From: Sporopachydermia quercuum
Lineage: Eukaryota; Ascomycota; Sporopachydermiomycetes; Sporopachydermiales; Sporopachydermiaceae
Direction of reading: 5' to 3'
NCBI GenBank assembly: GCA_001599295.1
Contig: BCGN01000004.1
Location: 1,551,676-1,615,675, forward strand
Length of the DNA: 64,000 bases
The notes below the pieces were generated by a model that ran no database searches, was not told the origin of the DNA, and saw nothing but the letters and a program-made list of their open reading frames with translations. Positions 1 to 12,032 of this stretch are shown in pieces. Positions within the stretch are counted from its first letter, which is position 1. Every line of letters begins with the position of its first letter. A program made the position numbers and the translations under genes.

Positions 1-1679
1 TTCTTGTTGTTCTCTGATCAAAGGAACTTCTTCTGCTTTCTTGGTCACTAGGTCGACATCAATAACATTTACCGAATGCCCATTGGCTTTATTGGATTTC
101 TCCACTAGATTTGCCGCGTTGGAACCGTTAAGAGGTCTTCCTTCGCCTTCGCCTTCTGAGATTTCCCGCATGTTGGGATCCATTGCGTTGAGCATTCCTT
201 TAACATCGATACCGGATTGGCTGAGCCAGCCGTCTTGAGGGAAGGTGATACTAACTTCTAAGTACAAATCACCGTGATCTTTCCTCTTAGAAAAGAATGA
301 ACTTGTTTGCTTAGATCGCTGTATAGGCATACCTTCTCCTTCAATAAATATATACTCTCCAGGACGAATAACTTTTGCGGAAGGTGATGTTACTTTGATA
401 GCTCTACCATCTAAATGATAAAGTAACACTCTTGAAAATCCGCAAATAGCTTCAGATAGTGAGATTGTCACACGAGCATGTAAATCATTTTCATATCGAG
501 TGAATGTGTCGTGTGGCACTTGATTGAGTTGCAGTATAATATTACCAGCTTTGAGTCCGTACTAAAAATCAGTTAGTTTATCAATATTGAACATGATATC
601 GACACAGTAGCATCCCAATAATATCCAATATATTAAAAGTTTCATTAGGACATACCTTTTCATCCGCTTCACCTTTTTTGATAATACAATCTTTATCAAA
701 TGAACCAGGCTCTACATAAAACTCTAGTATCTTTCTTTCTGGCGTTAAACCTTTACCCAAACACTTTTTGCATCTATATTTTGAGCTAAAAGTTGAACCA
801 GTTCCTGAGCATTCTTCACATGTGAGGTACTCCATTGTTGTATAGCCAGGTCCTAATCTATGAATCTTCCTGACTTCTCCCTTTCCATCACACTTTTTAC
901 ATCTTCTTTTAGATGCCTTTGGCTTAGCTCCAGTACCATTACATAGAGAACATAGCTTATTCCTAGCACTTTGAATTTTAATCGTTTTTCCTTTGTATAA
1001 ATCTTCTAATGTGATAGCTGCATCAATCGTTGCATCTTCTGTAGTAGTCCGCTTAGGCTTTTTGGCATACGATCTATTAGGGCCTGGTCCTGGTGCTGCG
1101 CCCCCACTCATATTGAAGAAGAATTGGAAAAAGTCATCTGGACCAAAGTCGTTTTCCTCTTCGTAAGCGTACGATCCATTTGCATTGAAATTAGTGTTGA
1201 ATGAGCCTTCTTCAGCTCCAAAATTGTCATAATGTGCTCTTTTGTTGTCTAGACATATATCAAACAAATATGTTAGTAACAATGAACCATACTGTCAGAA
1301 CCTGATCTGACGCCATTACCATATGTTTAGTAACTCAACTTACCATCAGAAAGAATCTCGTAAGCATGCCTTATCTCTTTGAATTTTTCCTCAGCTTCCT
1401 CACGTTCCTCAGGGGACACCTTATCTGGATGGCAGCTTAAAGCGGCTTTCCTATAAGCTTTCTTTATTTCATCACTAGAGGCACTTTTGCTAATACCTAA
1501 AAGTTCATAGTAGTCTGCCACTATTCCGTTTAGTTAGTTTCATGGTCTTCAAAATTATTCAAATCACTTCAATCTAGTTCANGCTTCTGTTATAAGAGTG
1601 TACATCAGAAGAAACCAATCATCACATATGTAAATAAAAAACATATCGTCAAATGTTTAAAGACCAATTGCCACATACT
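1..1679 (-). CDS. XDJ1: Class I J-domain protein, Xdj1-like (3' end outside window)
   Basis: Hsp70 co-chaperone with an N-terminal J domain (HPD present in [20 protein letters not shown] at its end), a region rich in F and G, and four CxxCxGxG-type zinc repeats. It continues into the substrate-binding domain ([31 protein letters not shown]), where it resembles S. cerevisiae Xdj1 (TISLSEALTGF, VVRPGD, GDLYVFVHIEFP) more than Ydj1. Xdj1 is known to act at the mitochondrial outer membrane. Coding exons on the minus strand are 1520-1344, 1248-656 and 561 to beyond base 1; introns are 1343-1249 (GTAAGT) and 655-562 (GTATGT). The first codon of the J-domain frame is GTG when unspliced, with an in-frame stop just upstream. 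A further intron at 1678-1521 joins A1679 to TG and creates ATG (MADYYELLG). The C-terminus is off the window, so a CaaX box cannot be checked. Ydj1 or Apj1 are less likely alternatives. Confidence 0.8.
1521..1678 (-). other. Intron that splits the XDJ1 start codon (A^TG)
   Basis: On the minus strand the donor is GTATGT (G at 1678), the branch site is AACTAAC, and the acceptor AG lies at 1522-1521, 158 nt in all. The exon before it ends in A and the exon after it begins TGGCAGAC, so splicing creates ATG GCA GAC (M A D). In the spliced frame a TAG lies three codons upstream, and in the unspliced frame a TAA lies a few codons upstream, so this junction is the only ATG that covers the J domain. 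Seen in sequence; use of the splice site is inferred. Confidence 0.7.
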
Positions 1680-2291
1680 TCTTAACTACTTCGCTTTGGA
1701 ATTTGTACAAATTGTAATTCAATAATCACAATATACGGGTGCACTAGTCACAATCACGTTTGCAACGAATTTACTATCAGAAAAATTCAGCAGTCACTGC
1801 CTAAAACACTGTTATCATCAATGTACTTCACAGGCTTGCTCTATTTTCTTGTTGGATATATATCGAATGATTCTGTATCATAGTATTGGCCTTCTGCCTA
1901 TTAGACCCAATTTGTTTAATATCACTAGAAACATAATTTTTTCTTTGGAGTAATAGTAAACTTTATTTTGTTGGTGGAACAACTGTAAGTCTCACTTCAG
2001 AGAGTAATAGCTAGATTGATACGTGAAGATGGAAATTGTCCCTTAACGGTAGAGTATTTTCTACAATTAATAGACATGATGAAGCAATTTGATGGTAATA
2101 TATCAGCGATTAATATTGTTTATCTGCGGTTTGTTGTGCTTCCAAGAACTATGTTCTTTTCCTCCTGAATTTTTCTGGATTTTATTAGTTCTTATAAACT
2201 TTTTTGTAAGCTCATGCTACAAAAATATCCTTCCATTTCCATTTGAATAATACTAGAGTTCATACCCTATCTCCCGTATGCAAATGTTCAA
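1680..2291. promoter_or_regulatory. Divergent promoter region XDJ1/MDM10
   Basis: AT-rich intergenic DNA between two divergent genes, including the probable XDJ1 5' untranslated exon at its left edge. I see no further gene, tRNA or strong repeat in it. Confidence 0.5.
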
Positions 2292-4112
2292 ATGTTCTAC
2301 TATATGGATTATCTATTAAGGTGCTTCTATAAGGCCACAGACTGGAATCTGGATAATATTTATCCCAACATATGTGAAACACCTCGTGCTATATTAAATT
2401 TCAGGGTTCCCGACGGAGTTTCACTGGAGATATCGTCGCAAGCATCAGCCAGTTCAGCCACTTCATACACACTAACCAATCGTGGTTTCGTCCGGGGCTC
2501 AATTGCTTATCTATACTCTTCTACACCGTTGNAAAATGTATCTGGATCAAAAGATATCAGTTTAAAAGATGCGATTGCCAGTTATAGAATACTTGATCTT
2601 CCTAGGTTGCCAGAATTAGCTAAGTATAAAGAAATATGGCTAGGGGGACGAAGAGTTGATAAAGCAGGTAAGTGAGACAGGTATACTGGTAGAATATATT
2701 TCAAGCAACCATGCTTTATTGATATTTTGAAGGGCCATCGTATCAATAAGTTTTCAATGAGAAAAAATTTCTCTAGCGGAATAGGATCCGTCATTGATTC
2801 AATACTAACTTATCAATCTCTTTTATAGATACATTGATGTACGGTCGTATGTATCTACCGGAGAACACACTGGAGGCTATGATAATCAGAAGAGTATCAC
2901 CTACACTGCAGCTATTGGTTACGGCAGCCAGTGACCATAGGTATAAAAACAAAGGAAGCGTATGTCAGCTGTCACTTGATATGGGTCCCTCAGAGCTATT
3001 CTAAATCAACATTCGTATTCAGTTCCTTCAGTTCTTGACCAAACTAACTAAACATTAACTAGATGACATTCTATCTACAGCGAGATTTGGGAAAATTTGC
3101 TCATGAATATATTCTATCAACAAACGAAGCATTAATTGGGTTTAGAGGCGTTTATAACTTTGGATATGACGAAAAAGTGAAAGAAAAGTACAATGAGTCA
3201 TCTGACAAGTCTCAAGTAACTGTTGGTGGTGAAGTATACCTTGGATTACTAAATAAAAGTCCTGGATGTAAGTCTTATATTGAATGAACATTGGAAAATG
3301 TAAATATTGGAATTACTTATACGAATCATTTTAACATAGATTTAATGATAATATGACAAACTCGTGAACACTTTACGTTATGTTTGTTGGGTTATTATGT
3401 TATCTGAATGCTGATTATTTTATTCGTTATTAATGTCCCAGCTACTTATCTTGAGTACTTGTTAAGTTCAATGCATCCAATTACTACTCTAATTATTAAT
3501 CGTTTTTCTTATTTCACTCATTCAACTAACATTTCTCTAGTATCAACCGCGGTTAGGTACACAACCGAATCTGCTTACACAAGCAAACCATTAACTATGA
3601 CTTTTGCTTGTAATCCTTTGATAGGATTCGTCTCGATGACGTATAATGTTCACACATCCTCAGCCTCATCCTTCTGTTCAAAATATGACTTTAATTTCTA
3701 CTCTTATGAGAGCGATTTGTCGATAGGAATGGAAATTTGGAGGAACGGTAATAAATTTGTCAGTGATGACGATTTGATACAATATCAGCAATACGCAAAT
3801 AAAAAGGCCAACACCCATACTTCAACTAGCACTGCAAATACTAATACAACTAATCTCAGGAATATGAATAATAATAACGACGATGCTGTTTCTATTGACA
3901 AAAATTCAAACATAAATACCGAAACGTCAGCTACTAAGGGTCCTTTTACTAATGTTATAAAGGCCAGTACCAGTATAACTGCACGAACTTTGAAACTTCT
4001 ATGGGAAGGCAGATTCAAAGAATTTTTGGTTTCAGCAGGTGTAGCTATGAATCTCAATGATAACTTACCTGTGATACCTAATATTGGAATTCAGCTTCAA
4101 TATAGTTCCTGA
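2292..4112 (+). CDS. MDM10: Mdm10, mitochondrial outer-membrane beta barrel of ERMES and SAM
   Basis: Beta-barrel subunit of the ER-mitochondria encounter structure, also found with the SAM complex. Four exons: 2292-2667, 2829-2959, 3063-3267 and 3541-4112, total 1284 nt, 427 residues. Introns 2668-2828 (GTAAGT, branch TACTAAC), 2960-3062 (GTATGT) and 3268-3540 (GTAAGT, branch AACTAAC). The N-terminus MFYYMDYLLRCFYKATDWN matches the S. cerevisiae MLPYMDQVLRAFYQSTHW start. Later blocks align well: YGRMYLPENTLEAMIIRR, FCSKYDFNFYSYESDLS, TLKLLWEGRFKEFLVSAG and the terminal strand IGIQLQYSS, which fits the C-terminal beta-signal read by SAM. A low-complexity N/T-rich loop (about residues 245-305) replaces the long variable loop of the family. 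One n at 2532 falls in exon 1. Identification is secure; exon edges follow from frame and splice motifs. Confidence 0.92.
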
Positions 4113-5415
4113 AGGTTCACTTTGAAGCTCCATATAATAGCTGTNAATATAACGTGCGACTAATTTTTCCCATTAGGAAATGCGTATGATATTCTTCTCT
4201 AACATCCAGTAGACCAACCTACAGATCTGATGTTATTACGTAAATATCGCTAGCAATAGCATGATCAGCGAATAAATGAATGGAGCTATGGAGTGCATAA
4301 TTATTCACAATTTTTGCTGATTAGAGATTAAGAATAATCAACATCGTTACCTTTCTTTTTTACATTACAAGTCATCACCTGATAATCGACATAGACGGCT
4401 TTCAAGCTCTGAGCGCTAATTCACTGTCGTAGCGCAGAAGGGGATACCTACAGTATTATATTCAGTACTACCAATAGACAAGAAAATATCAAATGACATC
4501 AGTCATCATATTTTTATGAAATTGCCAATTCAAAGTCTATCTTGTTTGATCATCCTTAAGTTTTTCAACTCTTGTGTCGCCTCCCTCCTGTACCAAGATT
4601 TCTAGAATCGTGATCCAAACTAATGGACTGATTTATTTCTATAACTCTCAAAATATAGGTCTTATTACGCGAGATATACAAGNGGCAATTCATAACAATT
4701 TCAGTAGTTTCATTTAACTCCTATAATAAGTAATATATATCTATCTTCATGGTAACTCCCTACTGTTGATACTCTTGCAGACTTGATTGTCAAGAAAAGT
4801 AAAACCCCCAGCAGATGCTTTTGTAAAGCATAATTAGATGTAAATTCTTGGAAGAGAAATCGAGGACTTGAAAGCTGGATGGTTGAAGTTAGCTTTTTTG
4901 CTATTTAGATCTTTGAATCAAAAGATGTTTCGAAGAATAATGTTAATGTTTTAATAAAGAGATTTTCTTTTCCATAAGTAGGAAAAAGTACTTATAACTG
5001 GTAGAATCAGTAATACAGGTAATGAAACTGTATGCTTGCTTCCACTGTTAACAATGCATGGTAATATGAAGATTCAGTAGAGACGGGATACACATTAAGT
5101 TAACGTATCTAAAGACCGGGATATAAATAATTTCATTCTTTTTAAAGAATAATAGCTGACTTTACTGAAGAAATCGGAATGCTGAAAACAAGTTGTTTGA
5201 ATTAGCTACGGCTAGCCTTATCGAAGCATCTCACATATAACGGCTAATCACGCATCGTGTTGCAGCTGTTAGTCAGAGATAGTCGATTACCTCGTTAATA
5301 ATTGATTAATTTTCTTTCAACTGAGTCAATTCAGTTCAAATAGTTTACAGTCAATATCACCTATTTCAACATATNTAGGAAAACCAGTAGTAACGCACCT
5401 GTTATTTATGTCTTC
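4113..5415. other. Convergent intergenic region
   Basis: About 1.3 kb between the 3' ends of MDM10 and the creC-like gene. It is AT-rich with only short chance reading frames. I find no tRNA, tandem repeat or protein homology in it. Confidence 0.4.
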
Positions 5416-8400
5416 TTATACATAGGTAGGTCTCAACCAGGATCTAACTACTCCTCCATCACCACATACTGTAACACTTGAACAACTAAAGTTCACACAA
5501 CTCAAACTACCAGAAAACACTTCTTGGTTGAATATTGCCTGTATAATTGGTATGTCATTATGGGATCCCAATTCATGAATCCTCACCGCTGCAACTTCTC
5601 CTGCTCCATCTTCTTCTCCAAATTCCTTCCCTGTATCAGATCTATCATCATCCATTGTGAAAGCGCTCAACGAGCTAATATTCCTAGCATGTTGAGCTCT
5701 AAAAACCCCAACAGCTCCATGACCAGAACTAACACTGATACTTCTTTCAGTTTTTCTAGCTCCACCTGCTTTACTATTAACTACGTTTACTTTAGGTCTT
5801 CCCAATAATCTAGGAGAAAAATCCCAAAAGAGCAATCTACCATCATCACCAACCGATCCCAGTCGATAAGTTTCCTGTGATAACTCACAGCGCCATTCAT
5901 CAAATTTAATATCACGAACCCACGACCTATGACCTTGTCCTCTGCAAACAAGGCGCACATTCGGATCCAGTATAACCTCTTCAAGTTTCGCAAGACTAGA
6001 ACTATCATTAGGATCTAATCCGCCATATGGAAAACTATAAATTGATACCATATCATCTTGGCCACCAGCTGCAATGAAACGACCGTCTGGAGACCATGCA
6101 AGAGATAGAACTCCACCATAAAAACTTTGAAACACATGCAAGACAGATTCTCTGTAAAAATCAAAAATACAAAGGTATCCATTAGCGTCAGCAATAGCAA
6201 GATATTTACCATTTGGTGAAAATTTTAGCACAGTGATAGGATCTTTGCTTATTTGGTAGCTGGCTACAATACTGTCATTGAACTTGTCTTCTCTGCTAGT
6301 ATCATATAAGCTTCGTTTGACTTTTACATGCCGTTCCCCGTTACTGTCAGCTTTCTGGAAGCTTCCATGTTTTTTCTGAACATCATGTATATTAGATGAT
6401 TTCCCCAGCACATTGAATACTACGACAGAGCCATCAGTAAAGCCAGCAACGACTAGCTTCTTATCATAAACGAAGTCTCTTATATGGGTATCCCAGATAT
6501 GATTATTTAATTCTGGGAATTGAGTAGCACAAGGCAGATTAGATACTAGAGGCACCCAAGCCACTGCTATACATCCCGAACCAGGGTTTGGTTCAATTTC
6601 TGCTAGGAAACCAGTTTTGGCTCGTTGACCCTGATTCTCATTGAATCTGGTGGCCCTCCCTGCTAAAGCGTCCAGCCAGAGGATTTCCCCTGAAGTAAAT
6701 CCAATGACGATATCCATTCCGCCTAGTCCATTCTTCTGACTTAAAGAGCTGTACAAGGAAATACCTGAAGGGGAATTATTATTGTTGGAATTGCTTCCGC
6801 TAATTGATGTACTGTTTGCCGAGTGTGGATGCACATTGTCATGTGATTTCTTACCACGGTAAAATGAAGACTTAAACGGGTTGAACTTATGACCTGAATT
6901 ACCTAAATAAGACAGTCCAAGTCGCCGGAAAGACTCAGAAGGAACAGCAGGTAATTCACCAGAGTCTTCAAAGTTAACTACTCGAGTTCCCACAGATTGG
7001 TAGTTCAAATCAATGGCACTGATGCGATTCATAGGTTTTGAAAAGGATAAAGAAAATAAGGGTTCTGCCTTCCTTTTGAGCTTGAGAAATTCACCAATGC
7101 TTTTCCGAGATTCGAGACATGTTGAGATAAGGTTCTGCATACAATATTCCACATCGGACGACAATTCATCGGAATATTCGTATCTCTTTAAACTAGAATT
7201 CTCATCTAGTAACAACTGGAGATTACGGCCAAAAGCATAAAACTGAAACTCATCGTCGTATTTGTTACTAGGTGTTTCGGGAACAATCCCAGATAATGCG
7301 ATTTTAACTTCATTTTGCCCATTGCTATTCCGAGATTTTCCGCTCCCTGGTTCGGTAGAATCAGATTCTGATATATTAGATTTGAAGTTAAACCCAAAAA
7401 AGTTAAACCCTGTTCCTTTGGAATTGGATGATTCTGTATTTCGGGTAGAAAGCGGATCAACTCTAGTGGAATGTCTCGAAATACCTGGAGTACTAGGATC
7501 AGCGGATTCTAGAACTGTAGCTAAGCCAAAGGGATCGAATTCAGTTCTTTGCGTTGTTTCATTCTCTTTTTCCAGTTGTTTTTCGGATTCCGTTTCTGAC
7601 ACACCTTCAAAATATTGTTCGGCAAATTTTCCAAGCTTATGGGTATTAATCTGACTTTTACTCATAAATGGGGTTGAATTCGAATATACATTTTCTTTCG
7701 GGGTCGTCCCAAAAGTATTAGTACCTCCCGTCCATTCAGGAGACTGAACTCGATTCAAGTTCCGTAGCGAAAAGCCAGTGGAACTATTAGTGGATGCCCT
7801 AGCAACAGCTGAACTTGATGATCCACTAGTAATGGTCTTCTGTAATGATAATTGGTCATCAGTATCTATTCCCAAATGAGCAGCATCAGATGACCATTTT
7901 TCGGCTCGTTTCATCATTGCTGGGGCTAATAATCCTGAAATTGATCTGTTTCCAACACTGCTCCGTTTGGTATTTCCGCTACTAGTACTAGTACTTCGGT
8001 GAATCCCCAATTGATGCATGCCTATATATCTTGTTCTATTGATAGCAAATACACCATAGACAGTGTAGAAAAAATAATAATTGCTAATTCTGTCCTTTCC
8101 ATCATTGAATTTCATGAAAAACGCATCGTCCAAAAATTCTAACAGTGGAGATGAATAGAATTCCGGTAATAAATTATTCAAACTATTATCCGTGATGGTC
8201 TGTGGTCTAGTGATGGATGTCTGACGAGGTCTTAGTAAACTACCCTCTCTTTTGTTAGCTGTTACTCGTCTCCAATGAACTAGTTTGATACCAATTCCAG
8301 TACAGCCAGGCAATAGATGCGAAAATTGATAAGAATCGGGAGTTAAAGGATTCAGTTGTATGTGATACTGAGCAAACGCTGGGTGAAAGGGAAAGAGGTC

Positions 8401-8880
8401 CAACACTGATTGAGGTTTATTGGCAGTGTCACTTAAATCTTTGACTGCTTCTTCCGCCACAAAAGCTTCGCCCACGCTCTTTTTTTGAACAAACGTATTG
8501 ACAAGTTTATTTAATTTCTTCTCAACAGCGGGAACAACAGCATAATGGGAATTGTGAACAGCACTCAAATAGATATCATCTTTTGGCCAGTATTCCCCAT
8601 CTAGTACTCGGAAAGGCTTCCATAGTGTATCGCATTGTTTTAAATCTTCGTCATATTCTCTCTCACCCCAGGTTTTCGGTTTNCGGAAACTCACAGTCCC
8701 TAGTTCTGGTTCTGGTAGTATGATTTTCTCTTCAGTGTATGTGAATATTGNGTTGTGATCTCCCACGTTGATAGGATAATATCCATGAGGGATTTCGCCT
8801 ACCAAGACAGGATCAACCCCTAGAACCGAACTTTGGAGATTCGTAGGTCTCAGGCCCGTCACACCGAGCATTGAATACAT
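5416..8880 (-). CDS. WD40 protein of the creC/WDR20/DMWD family
   Basis: A 1154-residue protein in one exon, starting at ATG 8880. The C-terminal half carries the family WD40 propeller: GEILWLDALAGRATRFNENQ, then DPITVLKFSPNGKYLAIAD, GGVLSLAWSPDGRFIAAGGQ, GHRSWVRDIKFDEWRCE, GSVGDDGRLLFWDFSPRLL and, at the very end, GDGGVVRSWLRP. This order is typical of Aspergillus creC and animal WDR20/DMWD, which bind and support deubiquitinases of the USP46/USP12 (creB) type. The N-terminal half is long and rich in S, T and N with little recognisable structure. S. cerevisiae has no clear counterpart that I know of. Two ambiguous bases (8693, 8750) fall in the N-terminal part without disturbing the frame. 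The role in carbon catabolite control is inferred from creC only. Confidence 0.82.
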   Translation of the reverse strand: MYSMLGVTGLRPTNLQSSVLGVDPVLVGEIPHGYYPINVGDHNXIFTYTEEKIILPEPELGTVSFXKPKTWGEREYDEDLKQCDTLWKPFRVLDGEYWPKDDIYLSAVHNSHYAVVPAVEKKLNKLVNTFVQKKSVGEAFVAEEAVKDLSDTANKPQSVLDLFPFHPAFAQYHIQLNPLTPDSYQFSHLLPGCTGIGIKLVHWRRVTANKREGSLLRPRQTSITRPQTITDNSLNNLLPEFYSSPLLEFLDDAFFMKFNDGKDRISNYYFFYTVYGVFAINRTRYIGMHQLGIHRSTSTSSGNTKRSSVGNRSISGLLAPAMMKRAEKWSSDAAHLGIDTDDQLSLQKTITSGSSSSAVARASTNSSTGFSLRNLNRVQSPEWTGGTNTFGTTPKENVYSNSTPFMSKSQINTHKLGKFAEQYFEGVSETESEKQLEKENETTQRTEFDPFGLATVLESADPSTPGISRHSTRVDPLSTRNTESSNSKGTGFNFFGFNFKSNISESDSTEPGSGKSRNSNGQNEVKIALSGIVPETPSNKYDDEFQFYAFGRNLQLLLDENSSLKRYEYSDELSSDVEYCMQNLISTCLESRKSIGEFLKLKRKAEPLFSLSFSKPMNRISAIDLNYQSVGTRVVNFEDSGELPAVPSESFRRLGLSYLGNSGHKFNPFKSSFYRGKKSHDNVHPHSANSTSISGSNSNNNNSPSGISLYSSLSQKNGLGGMDIVIGFTSGEILWLDALAGRATRFNENQGQRAKTGFLAEIEPNPGSGCIAVAWVPLVSNLPCATQFPELNNHIWDTHIRDFVYDKKLVVAGFTDGSVVVFNVLGKSSNIHDVQKKHGSFQKADSNGERHVKVKRSLYDTSREDKFNDSIVASYQISKDPITVLKFSPNGKYLAIADANGYLCIFDFYRESVLHVFQSFYGGVLSLAWSPDGRFIAAGGQDDMVSIYSFPYGGLDPNDSSSLAKLEEVILDPNVRLVCRGQGHRSWVRDIKFDEWRCELSQETYRLGSVGDDGRLLFWDFSPRLLGRPKVNVVNSKAGGARKTERSISVSSGHGAVGVFRAQHARNISSLSAFTMDDDRSDTGKEFGEEDGAGEVAAVRIHELGSHNDIPIIQAIFNQEVFSGSLSCVNFSCSSVTVCGDGGVVRSWLRPTYV

Positions 8881-9758
8881 TTAGATGAACTGTCAATTAA
8901 TATGCACAGCCACCTGTTTTTATGATTAGATGTTGCTGATATATGGTAATGAGTTTCAAAAGAAATCAGTAAAATTGTGATGTGAATTGTATTGTATTAC
9001 TGCGGCGGGGGGNAAAGGTACATTCTCAAAACGTATGAGATATGTGGATTGAGCTACTATGACAGTTTTCCGAATCTTATACGTCAATTTATAAACCAAT
9101 TGAGTCGAATAAATTAATCAGTATATTTGTAATCATATAAGAACCAGTGCAATAATACATAATTTCATAAGGTAAGAAATACATTTGGAGCCGATAAGTC
9201 TGTGAAGTGAGTTTTATGGCTAGTTCTCTTCTTGGTAATAATTAGTCACGTAGATAATTCTGTAAACGGAAATCATAAGGTTAGCAAATTTCGGAGATGA
9301 TTAAGCTAAAACATTATCTCCTAAATATGTTATCTTTAAGGTACAGCCAAATTAATCGGGTTCATCGGAATTTCCGACATAGATCAACTGAGAATTTAGA
9401 GATCCGCTTCAAATCAGATTGAGCTAGTTAAAAAAAATTCTCTGTGTCTCTGTCAGACNGCAAGGAAGTACCAAATTAATTAAAGTGTCTTCATTGGCTC
9501 TAAGAGATCATACGAGGCATATGAAGAATTCGCTATTGCTACTGAGATATTTGCTTATACAAGTATAGGATTTTGATGCATTCTTCAAATCTATATCAGA
9601 TATTTTGGTTGCCGAATCAAAAGTTCTGGATTCGGTTTATAAGGCTGATCTCCATCAGCAATGACGTATCATTTCGGATATCCTGCTTTTTACATACCTT
9701 TCTAACCCTTCATCTTATTTTAATTCATTCTATGGCATTTGTCATTTTACATGGTATC
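8881..9758. other. Intergenic region, PTPA gene to creC-like gene
   Basis: About 880 bp that should hold the creC-like promoter and the 3' end of the PTPA gene (both minus strand). There is a short G-run near 9003-9012 interrupted by an n. No gene, RNA or repeat seen. Confidence 0.4.
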
Positions 9759-11375
9759 TTATATCCATGGAGCCTTGGTCACGACTATTGGTTCATCCTT
9801 CCCTCCACTTGAACTACCATCTTTTGATTGTTTGCTATGAATTTTGCCTCCCCATTTGGGAATAATAGTCCTATTGTATGCTGTTGATGGCTCATCCTTA
9901 CTAATGGGAGTAGGTAATCCCCTTCTAGTAGCCCCCAATGGAGTTGCAAAAGAACTATGTTCATGATTTTCTTCACTTTCTTCCTTGCTTATATCGTCAG
10001 TATTATTATCGTTTGATTCATCTATAGCATTAAGCTTTTCTCCAGGTTCTTCTTCATGATCATGCACAGCTAAGTCATTTCCTTGTAGATCCTTCCAAGG
10101 ATAAAGAGCAGTACCAAACCAAAAATGCTGAACAACAGGGAACTTTCCCAAAACTTCAGCATTATACATTTTGATCATTCCTTTATAGATCTTGAGCCAA
10201 TTAGGTACTGCTGATATATCATATAATATAGGNGAATGTTCATAGAATGGACCTTTCTTATAGTGATAGATGAAAGCAATAGCACTAAAATACAGATTAG
10301 AGTGTTTGTAGTTAGAAACTGTTGCTTTTTCTAGTACAGAAGATGGCAAAGGAACTTTTAGCCTCCGAACGAATGGATGGCTTCTCGGTTTATTGAAGGA
10401 AGACTCGGAAGATTCAGACATGGAAGTTATGTCTGTGATTGTTGGATCATATGCTTTAAATTTCATCCGTTCATTTGCTTTTCTACTATCAATCCTGCCG
10501 GATGCTTCTTCGCGCGATAGTGAGATAAATTGGGCAGCGCCAAATATATACGGAAGATGGAAATGATCATCGAGCCCCCAGACTCCATGACTTCCAGCTG
10601 GCTCAAGTGTATACTTTATTATGAGTGCTCGGATAATGTCGAAATATATGTCAAATATTATTAGAATGTCTTGAGGGGTAATCTCACAGGGACTGATAGT
10701 ATCAGAAGTGTTATCACTAGTTGATGAGGTAGTAGAGTAATCATTACTATTGTTAGAATCACGTTTCTTCGGTTTGATGATATTCAGTTGTATCAAGCCA
10801 CCAATAAATGCAAGAAAACTCAATTCATGACCGGTACCAAAGTCAAGCCGAATATTTGACCCAAATGCTGATATGAAATAGTAGTTCAATTCATGTAACG
10901 CACTAGTAAATATGGTCTCGGCCTCTGAGTGATCGGATAAATCATTTCCTTTATGAAACAAATGAAAACAAGCATGTCGTATCCATTTTTTAGAGTGATG
11001 CCGAAGTTTTTCATGTAGTGTTCTAAATGCTAAGTTGCCATACCTTCTTGGCCCTTCCAATGGAGGTGTGTCTTCTATTATTGCTTCTAGTTGTTTAAGT
11101 ATATATAATACCGCTTGCACACCCTTTGTTGTACCGGGTTTCTCAGTATAACCAGTTCGAGTTGGTGTTGGTATTCCGCTGATCAAAAAGCTCAATTCTG
11201 AAATAAAATATTGAATCCGGAAGCAGGCAATTGATTGCATGAACTGATCCACATCCATTGCATTACTAATCTTCTTGGTTGGGCTACTGAATGACAATTT
11301 CCTGACATCACAAACCAACAGTGACTTGGCTGGCGACTCGGAATCAGTAGATAACGGAAGATCAAACTCAGACAT
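9759..11375 (-). CDS. RRD1: Serine/threonine protein phosphatase 2A activator (PTPA; Rrd1-like)
   Basis: PTPA-family peptidyl-prolyl isomerase that activates PP2A-type catalytic subunits. Family blocks are clear: [55 protein letters not shown], the signature [20 protein letters not shown], then GPFYEH and [20 protein letters not shown] followed by [14 protein letters not shown]. About 95 residues of polar tail follow, ending TKAPWI. That Rrd1-like tail favours Rrd1 over Rrd2, which lacks it. The frame stays open upstream to a TTG at 11405, but the first ATG is at 11375 ([10 protein letters not shown]), giving 538 residues. The insert between the GLIQLNII and [13 protein letters not shown] blocks is S/N/T-rich. 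One n at 10233 changes one residue at most. Confidence 0.88.
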   Translation of the reverse strand: MSEFDLPLSTDSESPAKSLLVCDVRKLSFSSPTKKISNAMDVDQFMQSIACFRIQYFISELSFLISGIPTPTRTGYTEKPGTTKGVQAVLYILKQLEAIIEDTPPLEGPRRYGNLAFRTLHEKLRHHSKKWIRHACFHLFHKGNDLSDHSEAETIFTSALHELNYYFISAFGSNIRLDFGTGHELSFLAFIGGLIQLNIIKPKKRDSNNSNDYSTTSSTSDNTSDTISPCEITPQDILIIFDIYFDIIRALIIKYTLEPAGSHGVWGLDDHFHLPYIFGAAQFISLSREEASGRIDSRKANERMKFKAYDPTITDITSMSESSESSFNKPRSHPFVRRLKVPLPSSVLEKATVSNYKHSNLYFSAIAFIYHYKKGPFYEHXPILYDISAVPNWLKIYKGMIKMYNAEVLGKFPVVQHFWFGTALYPWKDLQGNDLAVHDHEEEPGEKLNAIDESNDNNTDDISKEESEENHEHSSFATPLGATRRGLPTPISKDEPSTAYNRTIIPKWGGKIHSKQSKDGSSSGGKDEPIVVTKAPWI

Positions 11376-12032
11376 GTTTGATAATATCTGTGATAATGAT
11401 AACAACCGAATACAAATTTACCACTGACGATGATAATGTAATAGATATCTGTCAATCGAATGTCACTTGTGATTTTCGAAATTCTAGTCCTTTAATAACG
11501 GTATAACTCTGCTGTTATAATTCTAGTATAAAATGTAGACGGAAAGAAAAGCTTCAGTAATCCAAACGTACGCTTTTCCTAATACTCATATCAATTGTTA
11601 TACAACACAACACATTCTCAATGAATTACCGGTCGATGGAAGAGATGAGGAATGATCTGTATGTCATATCGCATGAGATGACCCAAAATATGGGAGATAA
11701 TGTAAAACCATAATATCCGTTTCAGAAACACATCTTGAATATATAGATAGATAGCTCTCTCATTTTTCTTTCATAATCATTTCCGAAATTTTACTCAAAT
11801 CGGACATTATTGTCTATCCGGGTAATTTACAAAGCTTAATACTATTCTCTGTAGCTCATAATAAATAAATACAAAAAACAATAGATCAAAACAATCTAGC
11901 GTTTAGCTCATCATCTGTTATGTAAGCCACCCCTACATTATAATGCCTTTTTGTTGCAGATAAGCCCATACCACTACAGATTCAATAGATGTCTTTATCA
12001 CTAGGGTAATTGATATCAAACTAGAATTCGCA
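11376..12032. promoter_or_regulatory. Divergent promoter region RRD1/NUP192
   Basis: About 650 bp between divergent genes. AT-rich, with no recognisable coding or RNA signal. Confidence 0.45.

Noticed and set aside
11376-11405. Upstream extension of the PTPA gene
   Set aside because: It begins with TTG; ATG 11375 is the first true start.
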